This document shows positions 45,061 through 57,008 of a stretch of 64,000 nt of DNA, in pieces. Both the position numbers and the translations under genes were made by a program. Under the pieces are notes generated by a model. That model was not told where the DNA came from. It saw only the letters and a list, made by a program, of their open reading frames with translations, and ran no database searches. Source of the stretch: Amylostereum areolatum (lineage: Eukaryota; Basidiomycota; Agaricomycetes; Russulales; Stereaceae); the NCBI GenBank assembly GCA_012932865.1, contig SAXG01000099.1, positions 56,176-120,175 on the forward strand, given 5' to 3'. Numbering within the stretch: the first letter of the stretch is position 1; every line of letters begins with the position of its first letter.

Positions 45061-48000
45061 GGAGAGCCTTTTCATCTTTCTTTTTTTATGATTAAAATCA
45101 CCCAGGCGTCCCTGTGCACTCACTGTTGTTTGTACGCGTACGACGTCACATATTCCCTTCTTCTCCTGGCCACCTCTCCATCCTTCCTCCTCGTGTTCGA
45201 TTGTACTTCTAGCATCCTTATTAGTGTCGGTCGTCATCCCCCGCTCCTCTCTACTTGATCATTATACATTCGCGAGTAATTGTACCACCCACAACTTTAG
45301 ACTGTGGAATACGACGGACCAGATTGTTTGTGGGCATGCTGTTGTCGTAGACGACCTATGTGAACGAAGTCTACAGTTACCCTCCGAGTTCATGCAAGAT
45401 TAAGGCTCGGTCAGACTCAGAGGCGTCAGGAGGCGTCCTTTTGATCATCAAGAAAAGCTGTCCTCGCGATCGTCTGCAGTCTTGTATTATACCCTTTGAG
45501 CCATCGATTGACTCTGTGATTAACGTCGAAAAAGGCTCAGCGGTGCAATGAGGCGGCCCGTTTCTCTTCGGTGGTATACATATGAAGTAGTCACACAGAC
45601 GCACATCTACATGGGCGTAATGTACGGCATGATCCTTGTGGCTCCCTCGTGGGTGTATCGAATGACAGATAGATCATAGATAGAGATAAAGTCGAGTCAC
45701 GACTGGAACGACCTTGAGAAAAGCTGAGCCTAGCTGAGCGCCCGCAGTCCCAAAAAGGAAGGCGTCGGGGGGCGTGGCGACGCACGCGCCACGCGACTTG
45801 ATTTCCACCAAGTCGCTCCCGAGTCCCATATTGAACTTCCCAAGCGAGTCACTCACCACATACACGATGCCCTCCCTATCTACTGTCGCGGCCGGTGCGC
45901 AACCGAACCTGGCCCTGCCCGTTTTCTGTTTAAAACGGCGCGTTACCCCCACCCGGTTCCTCACTCTCATCCCCCGCCATGTATCAGAACTCAGAGGCCG
46001 CCGCGTTTTTATCTCGTCTCTCCACCCTTCCTAAAGGCCCCGTATCTCTCGACGACGTCCTACAACCCTCGCTCGACGACGAGGCCGCGCTTCGCAAGCT
46101 CTTCGCCACCGACAAGGCCAACACGCGCCTCAAGGACATTCATGTCGGCCTCGTCGACGTCTTTGCTGCTCCCAGCAGCGTTCGCACCACCCGCGCTCGC
46201 GTCGTGAAGGACAACGTCGACCTGCAGGCCAAGCACGTCATGCCACTGCCCGCCGAACGCCGACGCAAGGAGGGCGAACCTGCGATGGCGGACGATCTCG
46301 ACGCGTTCAAGAAGAATTGGGCTATCTTCACCGAGGGATCGTTGTCCCAGCTCGAGGATTGGACCGGCGTCGTCGCCGCGGGAGGATCGGTGCAGGCGTG
46401 TCTCGCGCCGCTGCCCGAGTCGGCCAAGACGAGCAAGCGCGCGATGCGGAAATGGTACCACGATACCGCCTATCCCTCGTCCGACGTGGATCTGTTCTTG
46501 CACGGAATGACCCCGGAGCAGGTATGTATATGCAGGATTTCTTAGGTCGCGTCACGGTCTGATCTTTTTTCTCGTTGGGCAGGCTGAAGTCAAGATCAAC
46601 GCCATATACGAGGCTGTCCGCAACTCGGTCCCGTGGGACGTCACCTGCGTGCGCACGAAACACACAGTGTCTATCCACTGTAAGCCCCTTCTTTTCCCCG
46701 CCTCCTTTGTTCTGTCCAGCCCTCTGTCTTCTGCCCATATACTCACGACATCATGCTGCAGCGCAATACCCCTACCGCTGCGTGCAAATCGTCCTGCGCT
46801 TGTACAGCTCCCCGGCCGAGATCTTGGCCGGCTTCGACGTCGATTCCCCGTGCTGTGCGTACGACGGCAAGCGCGTGTGGGCCAACCCGCGCGCGATCGT
46901 GGCCATGATGCGCCAGGCCAACACCGTGGACGTCACGCGCCGGTCGCCCTCGTACGAGGTCCGCCTGGCCAAATACTCCCTGCGCGACTTTGAGATCTAC
47001 ATCCCGAACCTCCAGCGCGGCAACATCGACCCCACCGTAAGTTCTCGCCCCCTTCGCCTGCCTATATGCATCTGCTAACACGTATCATAGATCTTCGAAC
47101 GCGCGATCACGCGCATCCAGGGTCTCGCGCGTTTGCTCGTGCTCGAAAGGCTCGCGAACGCGAACGTGCGCTCGCAGTATCTCGCAAAGCGGGGCGACCT
47201 CCGCGGGCGGCCTACCAACGCACAGACCGTCTTCCAGCACACGCGTAGGCGGCGGCAGTACAAGGGCGACCTCAAAGCGACGGTCGGATTTGCCGACCTC
47301 GAGATGAGCGACTACGACGTGGTGTCTTTGCAGATCCCGTACGGACCCGGCTGGGACGCGAAACGCATCGAGAGGCTGATCTACAAGACGGACCTGGGGA
47401 TGAACAGTGAGTCGGTCGGAGCGATGGGATGTTTGCGTGCTGATCCCTGTCTCTAGCGCCGTTCAACCCGAAAAACAAGGGACGCAGCCTGCATCGACAC
47501 TCGGCGTTCTTTGGGACGATGCAAGAGTGTCTCGACGACTGCTGTGGGGTATGTCTTTCCGTTGTCGTTGATCTCTTTCCCACTCATATCGCTTCCAGGA
47601 ATGCCCCGAGCCCGAAAATCAGGAGGAACATGAACTGCAGGACGAAGAAGACAAGAGCTATGTTCGCGGACGCGTGGCGTATGTTTCCGCAGTTGCTCTG
47701 CCAGTGGCTGTCCCTAGCATTGACGTCCACCCAGGTTCATCGCAGAGGACCCCGGCCGTCAAAGCCTCTCCGGCAGCTTCAACCCGATCGACGAGGGCGA
47801 GTGGAGCGAGCAGGCATACATCCAAGCGACTGCAAAGTTCTTCGCGGCGATCTCGCTCGGCGACACAGAGGCCGTGGTGCAGATGGTCCAGGACGGCGAG
47901 GACGTGAACCTGCGGGACCAGGTCGGACGGACGCCGCTCCACGTCGCGATCCTGTGTGGCCAGACGGCGGTCGCGGAGGCGCTGATCGACGCGGGTGCGC

Positions 48001-48708
48001 GCATGACGCCGCGGCTGGTCGGAGGGCGGTCGTCGTTGCACCTTGCGGCGCAGATGGGGAACGTGGCGCTGGTGAAGAAGATGCTCGGACGAAGCGAGGA
48101 GAACAAGGTCAAGGCGGCGGAGGCGGCCAAGGCCAAGGCGGAAGCTGAGGCCATGTCGGTGGACACCGAGCCCGAACGCCCCAGCAGCGAAGACGATTGG
48201 GAGTCGGAGAGATCGAACGAGGACGAAGATGAAGACGAGGACGAGGACGAGGACGAGGACGATAAGGACTACGTGAAGCCCAAAGTCCCGGCTGCGTCTC
48301 CGAAGGGCCAGCAGACGGATGCAGACGTTCTGGAGGACAACGAGGAGGAGCCAGATATTCTCGACATTGCGGTGCCCGACTGGGACTTTGCCTTCACGCC
48401 GCTCGGCTACGCGATCCTTTCAGGCTCTCTCGAGCTCGTGGACGTCCTCCTGGCCGCCGGCGCAGACCCGAAGCTGCCGACTAAGGCGAAGCAGGGCAAA
48501 CCCCTGCATCCGCTCACCATGACGCTGTTCACTCCGGACGAGGCGCGCGGGGCGGAGATCGTGGCCAAGCTCGTTGCGGCGGGCGCTAGCTCGTCTATGG
48601 CAGACGACAACCAGTTCACCATCTTCCACCGTGTCGTGTCCGCGGGCAAGCCCAGCCTCGTGGCGGCGTTGCTCAACCACGACCCCAATGCGAAGACGTC
48701 GTTAGACG
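44200..48708 (+). repeat. Inverted segmental duplication, arm 2
   Basis: This arm matches 1-5600 on the opposite strand. It contains the intact parents: RRM2 and tail of the Hrp1-like gene, the intergenic region, and exons 1 to 7 of the ankyrin gene. It lacks the TIR element present in arm 1, so it preserves the empty target site near 45790. Homology should continue beyond 48708, but the partner lies outside the window. Confidence 0.9.
45061..45978. other. Intergenic region between the Hrp1-like and ankyrin genes
   Basis: Non-coding. Parts at about 45310-45350, 45400-45610, 45690-45785 and 45790-45978 match arm 1, so promoter-proximal DNA of the ankyrin gene is conserved in both copies, including TTTAAAA about 50 bp before the start. 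Confidence 0.65.
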
Positions 48709-51700
48709 TCCCAGCGTGGACGAACCATTACCAGACACTCCTGTACCCACTGGTTACGGCGGTGTCGAGAAAGGACTACGCGATGCTCGCGCTCCTCCTC
48801 GCGTACGGTGCCAAGGTGGAATACACCGCTGAAGACGTTTCGCGGGCCGACGATTCGAGGTTGGTTTCAGCTTCTGGTCGCACACTGGCAACGCGTTGAC
48901 CAACCCGTTTGCATTTAGACCGAAGCAACGATACTACGCTGCAAACGCGAGCTATCTCCAGCGCCTCTGCCTTCCAGTCGAGGTCGCCATCGCCAATGTC
49001 GACGATGTGGTCTACACCCTCATCGAGCTCGGTGCCATGTTCGACGTCGAGACCCGCCATTCCCTCCTGTACTTCTACAACCGGCCGAACAATCAGCAGA
49101 AACTTGTGGATTGGGTCAAATCTGCCGCTGAATTTATGTCTAGCAGCAGCACGACTGTTCCCGTCATGACAGCACCTGCTGGCGACTCATGGAGCGATTA
49201 CCGCGCCTATCTGTCCTCGGTGCTACAACCCCTGACGTATCGTTTGAGGAGTTCGGGCGTCCCGAATGGGCACCGCAAGCAGCCTGCAACCGGTGTCCTG
49301 CCACCAGGGGACCCGAAGAAGGCGATGTCGACCCAGGAATATTACCAGGAGGTCGAGAAGTTCATGCGGGCCCGTTTACTCGAGCCACAGATCGCACCGC
49401 AGGACCCGATCCCCGACCCCCAGGCGACCATGCTGCATGCCGCCAGCGCCCGTTTTCGGCGCATACTCCAGGCTAGACGCACCGGCCAGTCGGATTCTAT
49501 GCTGGTTTCGGCGGGATACGTGCGTTTGACAGCGATCGGCGGCACCAGCCCCGTCCCGCTCCATCTCAAAGTGTTCTACGACGACCTCTACGAGGCATGC
49601 TGGCAGGGGAACGACGAGCGGATTGAGGAGCTGTGTCTTCCCAAGGACGAGGTTGACGGACAAGAGCCTATCCAGATCACGGTGCAGACGACGAGTCCTT
49701 TCGCATCGTCCATTATCGGCAAGCCTTCCTCGCATCGTTACCGTCATGTTCGAACTAATGGTGCCGCAGGGTATACGCCACTGGCAGTAGCTTTGCATCG
49801 CAGGCATTGGGAGACGGCGAGGCTCATCATCGCGATCGCTTATGCTCAATACAAGTCCCCCGAGACGACAGCTGGTCCGTTCAATGTGAACGCTTTTGTC
49901 GGCCGTAAGTGCTGTCATCGATGTCCTTATGTGCCTCGTTAATCTTGTCTGTTCCCATAGACGACTCCGATGACGACGACAGCGATGCTGACTCGGACGT
50001 AGATATGGATGCTCCTCAAGAAACGATCAGCTTCACCGACATCGCCGCGCGTCGGTCTTCCGTCAAGTGCGATGTTCCTGCCAGCAAGTTCCTTCAGGTG
50101 ACTTCGCCATGGCCCACCGAGGATAAGACCCAGCACTTCCAGGCGACTCCGCTGCAAAAAGCTGTCATCGACAACGACATGCAAGCTTTCCTCCGGGTTG
50201 CGGATCTCTACAAGGAGGCAGAGTCTACGTCGTTAAGGAACGATGGCGTGGCGTGGACGGTGATGGAGGATCGACCGGACATGCTGGACGAGGTCATCCG
50301 GCGCGCAGGTGCGACATTGGCGCGCCAGGAGGAGGTGCCGAAGGAGGAATCCACCGAAGAGACGGACGGCAAGACCGGCAAGAAGACTACGGCGAAGAAG
50401 GAGCGCGTGTACAATGGGCTCAACGTCGGCGGAAAGAAGCGCAAGGACCTCGCACATATGGGTGTAGGCGTCGCGCGCTCTTCCCAGAACGTCATTCCGG
50501 CACCTCTCCTGCGCACTGCTGCCGTCGCGGGCTCGGTCAATGTTGTGGAGTATCTCGCTGGCCCTCGCGTTCTTGAGGCCTTCCAGTACTACGCGAAGCA
50601 TGGCATGGACGTTCAAGCGAGGGAGCTCAAGAAGATGGAGAACTTGCAGGGATCGTTGCCGAAGTGGCTTGGATGGGATATCAACCAGCTTAACGAGAGC
50701 CCCTTGACGGCAGCCGTCGTGCACAACCAGCTGAACGTCGTCAGAAAGATGTGGGAGTACCGGCCAGAGCTGATGTTGGACGCGATGGATGCAAGGTTCG
50801 TCGTCTCTGTGCTTTCTGGGTCTGGATGTCGACGGAGATGACGGCGGATTCCAGGACGAAATTCACGGGGTTCAACGCTTTGCTGTCGGCGGCATGGGGC
50901 TTCGCTTTGCTGTCGGCGACATGGGGCGTGTCGGGTGGCCCAGAAATGATGGACTTCCTTCTCTCCAAAGGCTGCAGTCCTTCGGAGCGAGACATTCGTG
51001 GGTATGTGATCGACGTTTTTCTTTCGAGAGCAGGCACTGACTTGGTACATCAGATGGAACATCTACCATATTCTGTGTATCACCCAGTCAGCCGAAAAGA
51101 CGGCGACTCTGAAGCATGTGCTGAAGGTCCTGCCCAAGGAATTGACCAGCGAGCTCCTGGCACAGAAGTCGAAGGATGCTTATAATACGGTACGTTTCCT
51201 CGGTTGCTTGGAGCTGCCATATTGTACGCTAACAATTACTGCCCATAGCCCTTGATGTTGGCTGTGAAACGCGGCGCCCAGGACACTGTCAAGGCCCTCG
51301 TCCAATTCGGCATCGACCCATCCGTCTATCTCATGAAAGACTCCACCGGTTCGACCGTCCTTCACGTCGCCGTGCAGAACTCAAGTGTTGCAACTGTTCC
51401 CATCCTCATCAAGTACGGTCCGAAGGAGCTCCTCCACACCGAGAACGGCGTCGGGCAGACGCCATTGGACATTTCCGGGCTCAAGGAGCTGGGCATCCGC
51501 ACGCAGCTGGGCCACGGCGAAGCTCGACTTCCGGACGCGCTCCGCGGGGTTGTGGATCAGGCCTCCGTGTTCAGGGATGCGCTTGACCTCGACACGTTAA
51601 AGGTGCAGGTGCCGAAGCTGGCGAAGACACTCGAGGGCCTGCTGGCGGAGGGAAAGTTGGACGCCGGGTCGAAGCCGGGCAAGGAGCTCCTGGAGCTCAA

Positions 51701-52124
51701 AGACAGGATGGAGCGCAAGCTCGCCGAGGCTCTCGCGGAGAGGCCTGCCGCTGCCGACGCGAACGCTGAGGACGGACCAACGACGGCCGTGTACAACCAT
51801 TACTCCTACTATAACGTGCAGCACGAAAGCCACATCCGGAAGACGTTCGACATCGTGCGGCGCGCGGTGGAGGACTCGCCCGGACGGCGACAGCTCGTGC
51901 ACCTGATGGACGTCCAGAACTCGGTGGAGCGGAACTTGGCGCAGGTTAACGGCGTGCGCGCGGGGATGGGAAGCTATCCGCGCCGGGGCAGGATGGCTGA
52001 GGTGAATTTGGACCACCCGGAGGAGAGCGAGGATGACCAGAGGAAGAACGCGCTCATGCAGTCCAGCGTGTTCAACACCCTCCAGAACGGAGGAGTGTCT
52101 GCGTTTGGAGCTGACAACCTGTGA
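45979..52124 (+). CDS. Large ankyrin-repeat protein with N-terminal nucleotidyltransferase-like region, copy 2 (complete)
   Basis: Twelve exons (45979-46521, 46583-46679, 46762-47036, 47091-47406, 47457-47548, 47599-47678, 47735-48859, 48919-49904, 49961-50795, 50855-51001, 51054-51189, 51249-52124) sum to 5508 nt: 1835 residues plus stop. Residues 1-470 form a conserved N-terminal module with SSDVDLFLHGM, VTCVRTKHTVSI, YPYRCVQIVLRLYSSPAEI, GFDVDSPCCAYDG and DVTRRSPSYEVRLAKYS. SDVD resembles the metal-binding Ser-Asp-x-Asp of nucleotidyltransferase folds; this is an inference. Ankyrin repeats follow from about 515 (GRTPLHVAILCGQTAVAEAL), around 680, 1180 and 1600 (TVLHVAVQNSS). There is an acidic Asp/Glu run near 630, a second acidic stretch (DSDDDDSDADSDVDMD), a Lys-rich segment and a helical C-terminus. 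There is no signal peptide or membrane helix, so it is probably cytosolic or nuclear. Function is unknown. Confidence 0.92.
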
Positions 52125-52685
52125 TGGGGGCGCCATTTTTTCCCTCCTCCTGTTTGATGAAGCTTGTTTTGGAGATGACGCGGGCAGGGGCGGGGATCAT
52201 CTCGCTGTGGACTTGTGGACTTGTGTTTGTATTGTGCGTCGTCCCGTTGTGACTTTGTGAATCCAGTGTCGTTTCTTTTCAAAGTGCCTCAGGTGGGCCT
52301 GGTCGTCGGAAGGTAGTCCGAGTACACACCTCAGTAAGTGTCTAGGTACCCTGTTCTCTTATGTGTTCGACGCCAAAATACATCCCTTTCTTGACTGAGG
52401 ATAGATACTGAGGCGGACCGCGCTCCCGCACATTTCTTTCAGCACCATAAGGACACCTCATAAGGCAGGGCTCATGCAGATACACCCACTACATAAAAAT
52501 TCGTACATGCAATTGGTAACAATCGAAACGTCGGACTCGGAGCGAGATAGATAGAGAGTCTGAGAGACATTGAACAAACAGCCTTATCGATTACATCGAA
52601 TAGGACATGCGTGACCGGCGAATCAAGAATCAGTTCGGGGTGGTTAACACGTTCTAAATCATGAAAGTGACGGTCAGTGAAAGCG
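52125..52685. other. Convergent 3' region between the ankyrin gene and the 52686 gene
   Basis: The 3' flanks of two convergent genes. Nothing else recognised. Confidence 0.6.
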
Positions 52686-53417
52686 TCACGATGCGGACGG
52701 GGTACATGTGGCACGTACCACATCATTATCAAAGTCCCACCACCACTTGATTTCGGTAACCTGACCGTCCTCGTTCATAGCCTTCTCTACGATCGCGATA
52801 ACCTGCTCGATAGAATACCCCCCCCTCTGAATAGCTCGATGACGATCAAGTACAGTATAATTCGACCAGAGCGCAAGAATACCGTCCCACTCGAATGTGA
52901 GTGGGGTCGCGACATCCAACCTAATACCTCCACAGGCATCCCCAAGGTGGGAAGCAACGAGCGAGGCGGCAATTACCCGCATCCGCATCGTAACGTCTTC
53001 GTCCTCGAGCTCCGCGAATCTCAACGCGTCGGTCCCGGTGCTAATGCGATCCTCTTCAACAAGTGGCAGCTCGAGCGAGTGGCGTCTAGCATAGTTGACC
53101 ATGAATTGCTCCTTGAATGGAAAGCCATAGAAAAGCAGAGGAGGCTTGCTCCCATTCTTGGGGATGTAGGTTGATGGTATCGAGGCTACCGGCGGTCTAT
53201 TGTCCATAAGTCTCTGCCATTTCTGTGCCAGGTCAGAAACAGTGGCAAGCACTGGTATGACACAGTCACAAAGCGATAGACGTACCGCTCGTTGGGCATC
53301 CTTCGCACGCTGCGTGAGCTTCCAACCAAAGAAAGTTGCCTCTGGAATGCGTTTGCCACTGGCATCGAGCTCGCACTCGAACATGTATTCATCCATGTTG
53401 GGTTGGGAAGTAGACAT
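52686..53417 (-). CDS. Conserved-looking hypothetical protein
   Basis: A 243-residue frame starts at 53417 (MSTSQPNMDEYMFECELDAS). A 63-nt segment at about 53284-53222 has a good donor (GTACGT) and acceptor (GCACAG) and is a multiple of three. The protein is therefore either 243 residues or, more likely, 222 with this intron removed, joining QRA to KWQRLMDN. The sequence looks soluble, with FFGWKLTQRAKDAQ, IPSTYIPKNGSKPPLLFYGF, a Glu/Asp-rich helix and WDGILALWSNYTVLD. No signal peptide, membrane helix or recognised domain was found. The even amino-acid composition and codon use argue for a real gene. Function is unknown. Confidence 0.7.
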   Translation of the reverse strand: MSTSQPNMDEYMFECELDASGKRIPEATFFGWKLTQRAKDAQRAVRLSLCDCVIPVLATVSDLAQKWQRLMDNRPPVASIPSTYIPKNGSKPPLLFYGFPFKEQFMVNYARRHSLELPLVEEDRISTGTDALRFAELEDEDVTMRMRVIAASLVASHLGDACGGIRLDVATPLTFEWDGILALWSNYTVLDRHRAIQRGGYSIEQVIAIVEKAMNEDGQVTEIKWWWDFDNDVVRATCTPSAS

Positions 53418-53835
53418 CTCTGAAGCTGAGCGATATTTGGCACGATAGATAGCGTACGAGGTTTGAAGCGGAAAGGGGTCTGTAGGGGTTTGTTCTCAGA
53501 TGCCCCCGACTTGGAGCTTTATCATTGCGAGGCTTGCGGTGGCCGGCACGGGGCATCGGCTAGCATCGGTTTGTTGTTTTCTGGACGGCGGTCCCTGGAC
53601 ATTGTAGACGCTAGAGTATGTACGAAACTCATACTTGTATCGCCATCGAAGATATGTGTGCATCATATAGATTTGGGGTGAGGCCCGCTGTTCACTCCTT
53701 TCGAATTCACTTATCGCACCACTGACCCAGCGAATGGCCCCCCATGTCTACGACCAAACATCAATAAATCAAAGATGTACAGTAAACGCGTCTATTACTC
53801 TTCACCACCTCCACCGCCCGCACGCCGGGAGAGCT
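53418..53835. other. Intergenic region between the hypothetical and MFS genes
   Basis: Promoter of the 52686-53417 gene and 3' flank of the transporter. No further gene. Confidence 0.6.
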
Positions 53836-55978
53836 TCACGGCCTGACATCCTCGTCCTCCCCGTCCTCCTCCCACAGCACCTCCTCGTACGCCACCACCC
53901 GACTCTTGCGGTCCACCCAATCCCGCCGCGCGAGCCAGAGCGCGAGCACGGACGCGAGGAGGCACGCGCCGAGGGTGAGGTAGAGCGAGTGGACGTAGCA
54001 CGCGCGGCCGTCGAGGCAGGTGAGCTCGGGCGCTGCGGGGAGCGCGCGCGCGAGCGGGGAGGGTACCGATGACGCCGAGGGAAGCGGCGCGGGAGGCGCG
54101 GCGTCGATGTCGGCGTGCGGGGAGTGCGCATCGAGGTTCCGGCCAAAGGCGAGCGAGAAGAGATTGCCGCCGACGACGGGGAAGAGCGAGACGTATCCCC
54201 AATTCTCCGAGAAATGCGCTGGAAGCACCCCTCAGCGCCCGTCCGTGCCACCCAGCAGAGAGAGAGAACGCACCCAATCCGAAGAGCTCGATGCACAGCG
54301 TCGGCAGCAGCCCAAAGAGCCCGCCATAGGCCAGCCCGAGCGCGGCGCTCGCGACCCAGAGGTGGGCGACGTCCTGGGTGCGCAGGAGCACGCCCTGGGC
54401 GAGGACGAAGAGCGCGGCGACGAGCGCGAGGCAGCAGGAGCGCGGGAGACGCGCGCGGGCCTTGGTCGCGTCCGCAGCGAGCCCGATGAGGATCCGTCCG
54501 GCAAAGTTGGTCAGGGAGAGGGCGGAGACTTGGGCGGCCTGCCACACCGAGGCGGCGAGCGGGTCGTAGGCGGGGTTGCCCCGCGCGAAGAGCGCCTGGG
54601 CGATCGACCCGACGTTGTTGATGTCTGCACGGTGCGCGTCAGGATGGCGCGGGGAGGAGGGGGAGGAGGGGGAAGGGACGCACACATCAGGCCGGTACCG
54701 CTGACTGTCGCCCGGAGCCGTCGGTCAGCGAATTGCGGAGGGTGGGGGGATGAGGGGACGCACAGAGCATGTTGATCCCGCACAGGATCCAAAAATCGAG
54801 CGAGGTCCACAGCGCCGAGGCGTGCAGATCGACGCCGCGTCCCTCGGCCAGCTTTTCCCCTGGTAGTGCACCCGCCCCGCGATGGCTCGGGGCGGCGCTG
54901 CGGGATCGGCTCCGACGGTGGACGTGCTCTCTGCCGGACGACGGGGAGAGTTGGACGGAGTCCGGAAGGAGCAGCGCGGGGGCGCGGGAGAACTCGGTGT
55001 AGGCGGCGTCCGTCGGCGGCGGTGGCTGGGCGTCCGATGCGTCGTCGTCGTCGTCGGAGAGAAGGAGGCGGGTCTGGCTTGTGCTGCGGGGGACGGGGCG
55101 GGGGGCGTCGAAGGAGAGGCGGCGGTACGGGGGGTGGGTGGGCAAGGGGAGCGGTCGGACGAAGAAGAAGCCGAGGATCATGGGGAGGGCGGTGCCGAGG
55201 GCGAGGACGAGGAGAAAGTCGGAGGTGTTGCCGGGGAAGAGGAGGTGGGAGAGCGTGGAGAAGAAGAATGCGGAGAGGCCGAAGCCGGACATGACGATGC
55301 CGACGACGATCGCGCGCTGGAGGGTGCGTCCGTCAGTGTCGTGCGTCGAGAGGAGAAAAGGAGACGCACGAGACGGTCGGGGAAGCTTTTGGCGGTCGAG
55401 TTCATCGCGCTGGCCATGCCCGAGTTGCCGCCGACGCCGGTGAGGTAGCTCGCGAAGATGAGCAGGAGGAGATGGCCCCGGCGGAGGTTGTCCTCGCCCT
55501 CGTCCAGCCCCGCATCGTACATCGCGCGTATGGTGAGGTATCCGGACAGCAGACATACGAAGGACGCGATCAGGAGAGGGCGTGGGCCGCGCGTGTCCAT
55601 GATCCTGCCCGTGAAAGGCCCGCTGGTGTATACGCCCACTGCGCGGGGTCAGTCGCGAGGCGGCGGGATATAGATCGTAGGAGAAGCGTACCATTGCCGG
55701 CGACGGCGACGATATTGAGCTGGGTGTGTGAGAGGTGAAGACGGGAGCCCAGTTGAGGCGCGTACGCTGATGAACCACCTCGTTAGCCCAACGTCTTGCA
55801 TCGCACCCACGGATGACTCACCGGAAACAACCTAAGGGTCCCCTTCGTTCAGCTCATGCGCAAGGTTGACGAAAGGAGATGGACGCACGTAGTTCGTGCC
55901 GGAGCTGAGGGTGACGAGCGTCGCGGTCGCCAACACCGCCAGGCGCGACAAGGTGAACACCTTCGACTCGGAGTCCAT
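53836..55978 (-). CDS. Major facilitator superfamily transporter (nodulin-like / Mch1 type)
   Basis: A multi-exon gene starts at 55978 (MDSESKVFTLSRLAVLATAT) and ends at TGA 53838-53836 after EDEDVRP. Hydrophobic segments typical of twelve helices are visible: LAVLATATLVTLSSGTNY, APQLGSRLHLSHTQLNIVAV with GVYTSGPFTGRIMDTRGPRP, LLLLIFASYLTGVGGNSGMA, AIVVGIVMSGFGLSAFFFS, ALGTALPMILGFFFV, the second-half entry YINNVGSIAQALFARG, FAGRILIGLAADATKA, LFVLAQGVLLRTQ and SLYLTLGACLLASVLALWLA. The YINNVG motif and layout match nodulin-like MFS proteins, whose yeast relative Mch1 resembles monocarboxylate permeases; the substrate is unknown. The central loop is long and Ser/Asp-rich (LLLSDDDDDASDAQ). Exon 2 (55831-55822) is only 10 nt, supported by frame (NYVVSAYAPQLG). 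Confidence 0.85.
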
Positions 55979-56703
55979 GGGCGAGTTGGGGGTTGTGTAC
56001 AGGAGTCGGAGAGCTTGTGAGGTGGTTATCTCACGGACGGTCTATCCCTGGAATCCGATAAGCTCTCGAGCGTGGGGTGGAGCGTGAGATACGCTCCTAT
56101 TGGAATTGGGTGAGGAAATCTGGCGGCAGAGGGAGAGGAATTGCGGGGGGTTAAATGGCCAGCATCGTCGGTATGAAGGAGCGTGGCGGGTGGTTTAAGG
56201 AGAGGGTGAAGGTGCGATGAAGCGGTGGTAGTGGCGGCGGGCGCGGGGTTGCGAAACCGTCGGAATTTGATACGGCCACGACCGACGCTGCGGGGAATCA
56301 ACGTGGCTCCGGTCTGTGCGAGTCTCAAAGTATGCATCGGCAATGGCAAGGAATCGGAGTGAAAGTCACGTATGTAGACTATGCTGGGCCGCATACTAGG
56401 AGGCGGATCGAAAGGGGAAACGAAGAGATAAATCGATGAGGATCCACAAAGAACTTCTGGCGCATCATAAGGAAAGGGCTTCGGACGCTCATTCTTGTCT
56501 CTATCCCACATGGAGATACGCAGAGCCAAATCGGGGTTTGACGTTCATCTATTGTACAACGGGAACGATTACAGTGTAGTTTATCGATACAAAATCGGAG
56601 AGGAGGTCGATAAGAGTGGGGGATGGAGCATTGGACGCCTGAGCGTTTGGCGCTGAGCACTGAGCGCTGAGCGGCTGAGCGTCGAGCGCGAGCCATGCTC
56701 GTC
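55979..56703. other. Intergenic region between the MFS gene and the small-protein gene
   Basis: The MFS promoter and the 3' flank of the candidate small gene. It includes a GCTGAGC-rich patch at about 56634-56695. No other gene. Confidence 0.55.
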
Positions 56704-57008
56704 TCATCCAAAGAACCGGCCTTGCGGGATGTGCGAGTGCGGTTTCGAGCGACTGTGTAGAGGTTGTTTCAGTCAGCCCGGACCACAAGGGGGTGAAAAG
56801 AAGAACGCACGTCACGTTGGGTTGCTTTTGATTCTGCTTCCACACGCCGATCCAAAGCAACGTTTGAAGCGTGGCGAAGAGGGCGACTGCCTGAAATTCA
56901 TAGATGAAGATCATGAGGATCATGAGCGGCTACGGTGGCGACAACGCCGACAAGAAGAAAGCTCCTCACCGGTTTGCGGGCAGAAAGAGCAAGCGCGAAC
57001 GACGTCAT
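56704..57008 (-). CDS. Candidate 55-residue membrane protein (three exons)
   Basis: Exons 57008-56970, 56890-56811 and 56752-56704 join in frame (39, 80 and 49 nt, total 168) to give 55 residues from ATG to TGA. The introns have strong consensus (GTGAGG...TTTCAG, 79 nt; GTGCGT...CACAG, 58 nt, with CTGAC about 20 nt before the acceptor), like those of known genes here. The protein starts MTSFALALSARKP, has one hydrophobic helix (AVALFATLQTLLWIGVW) and ends in a basic tail with KPHSHIPQGRFFG. The size and charge pattern suit a small mitochondrial or ER membrane protein. No family is recognised and no paralogue is in the window. The perfect frame across two introns is the main support; without expression data it stays a candidate. 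Confidence 0.5.
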
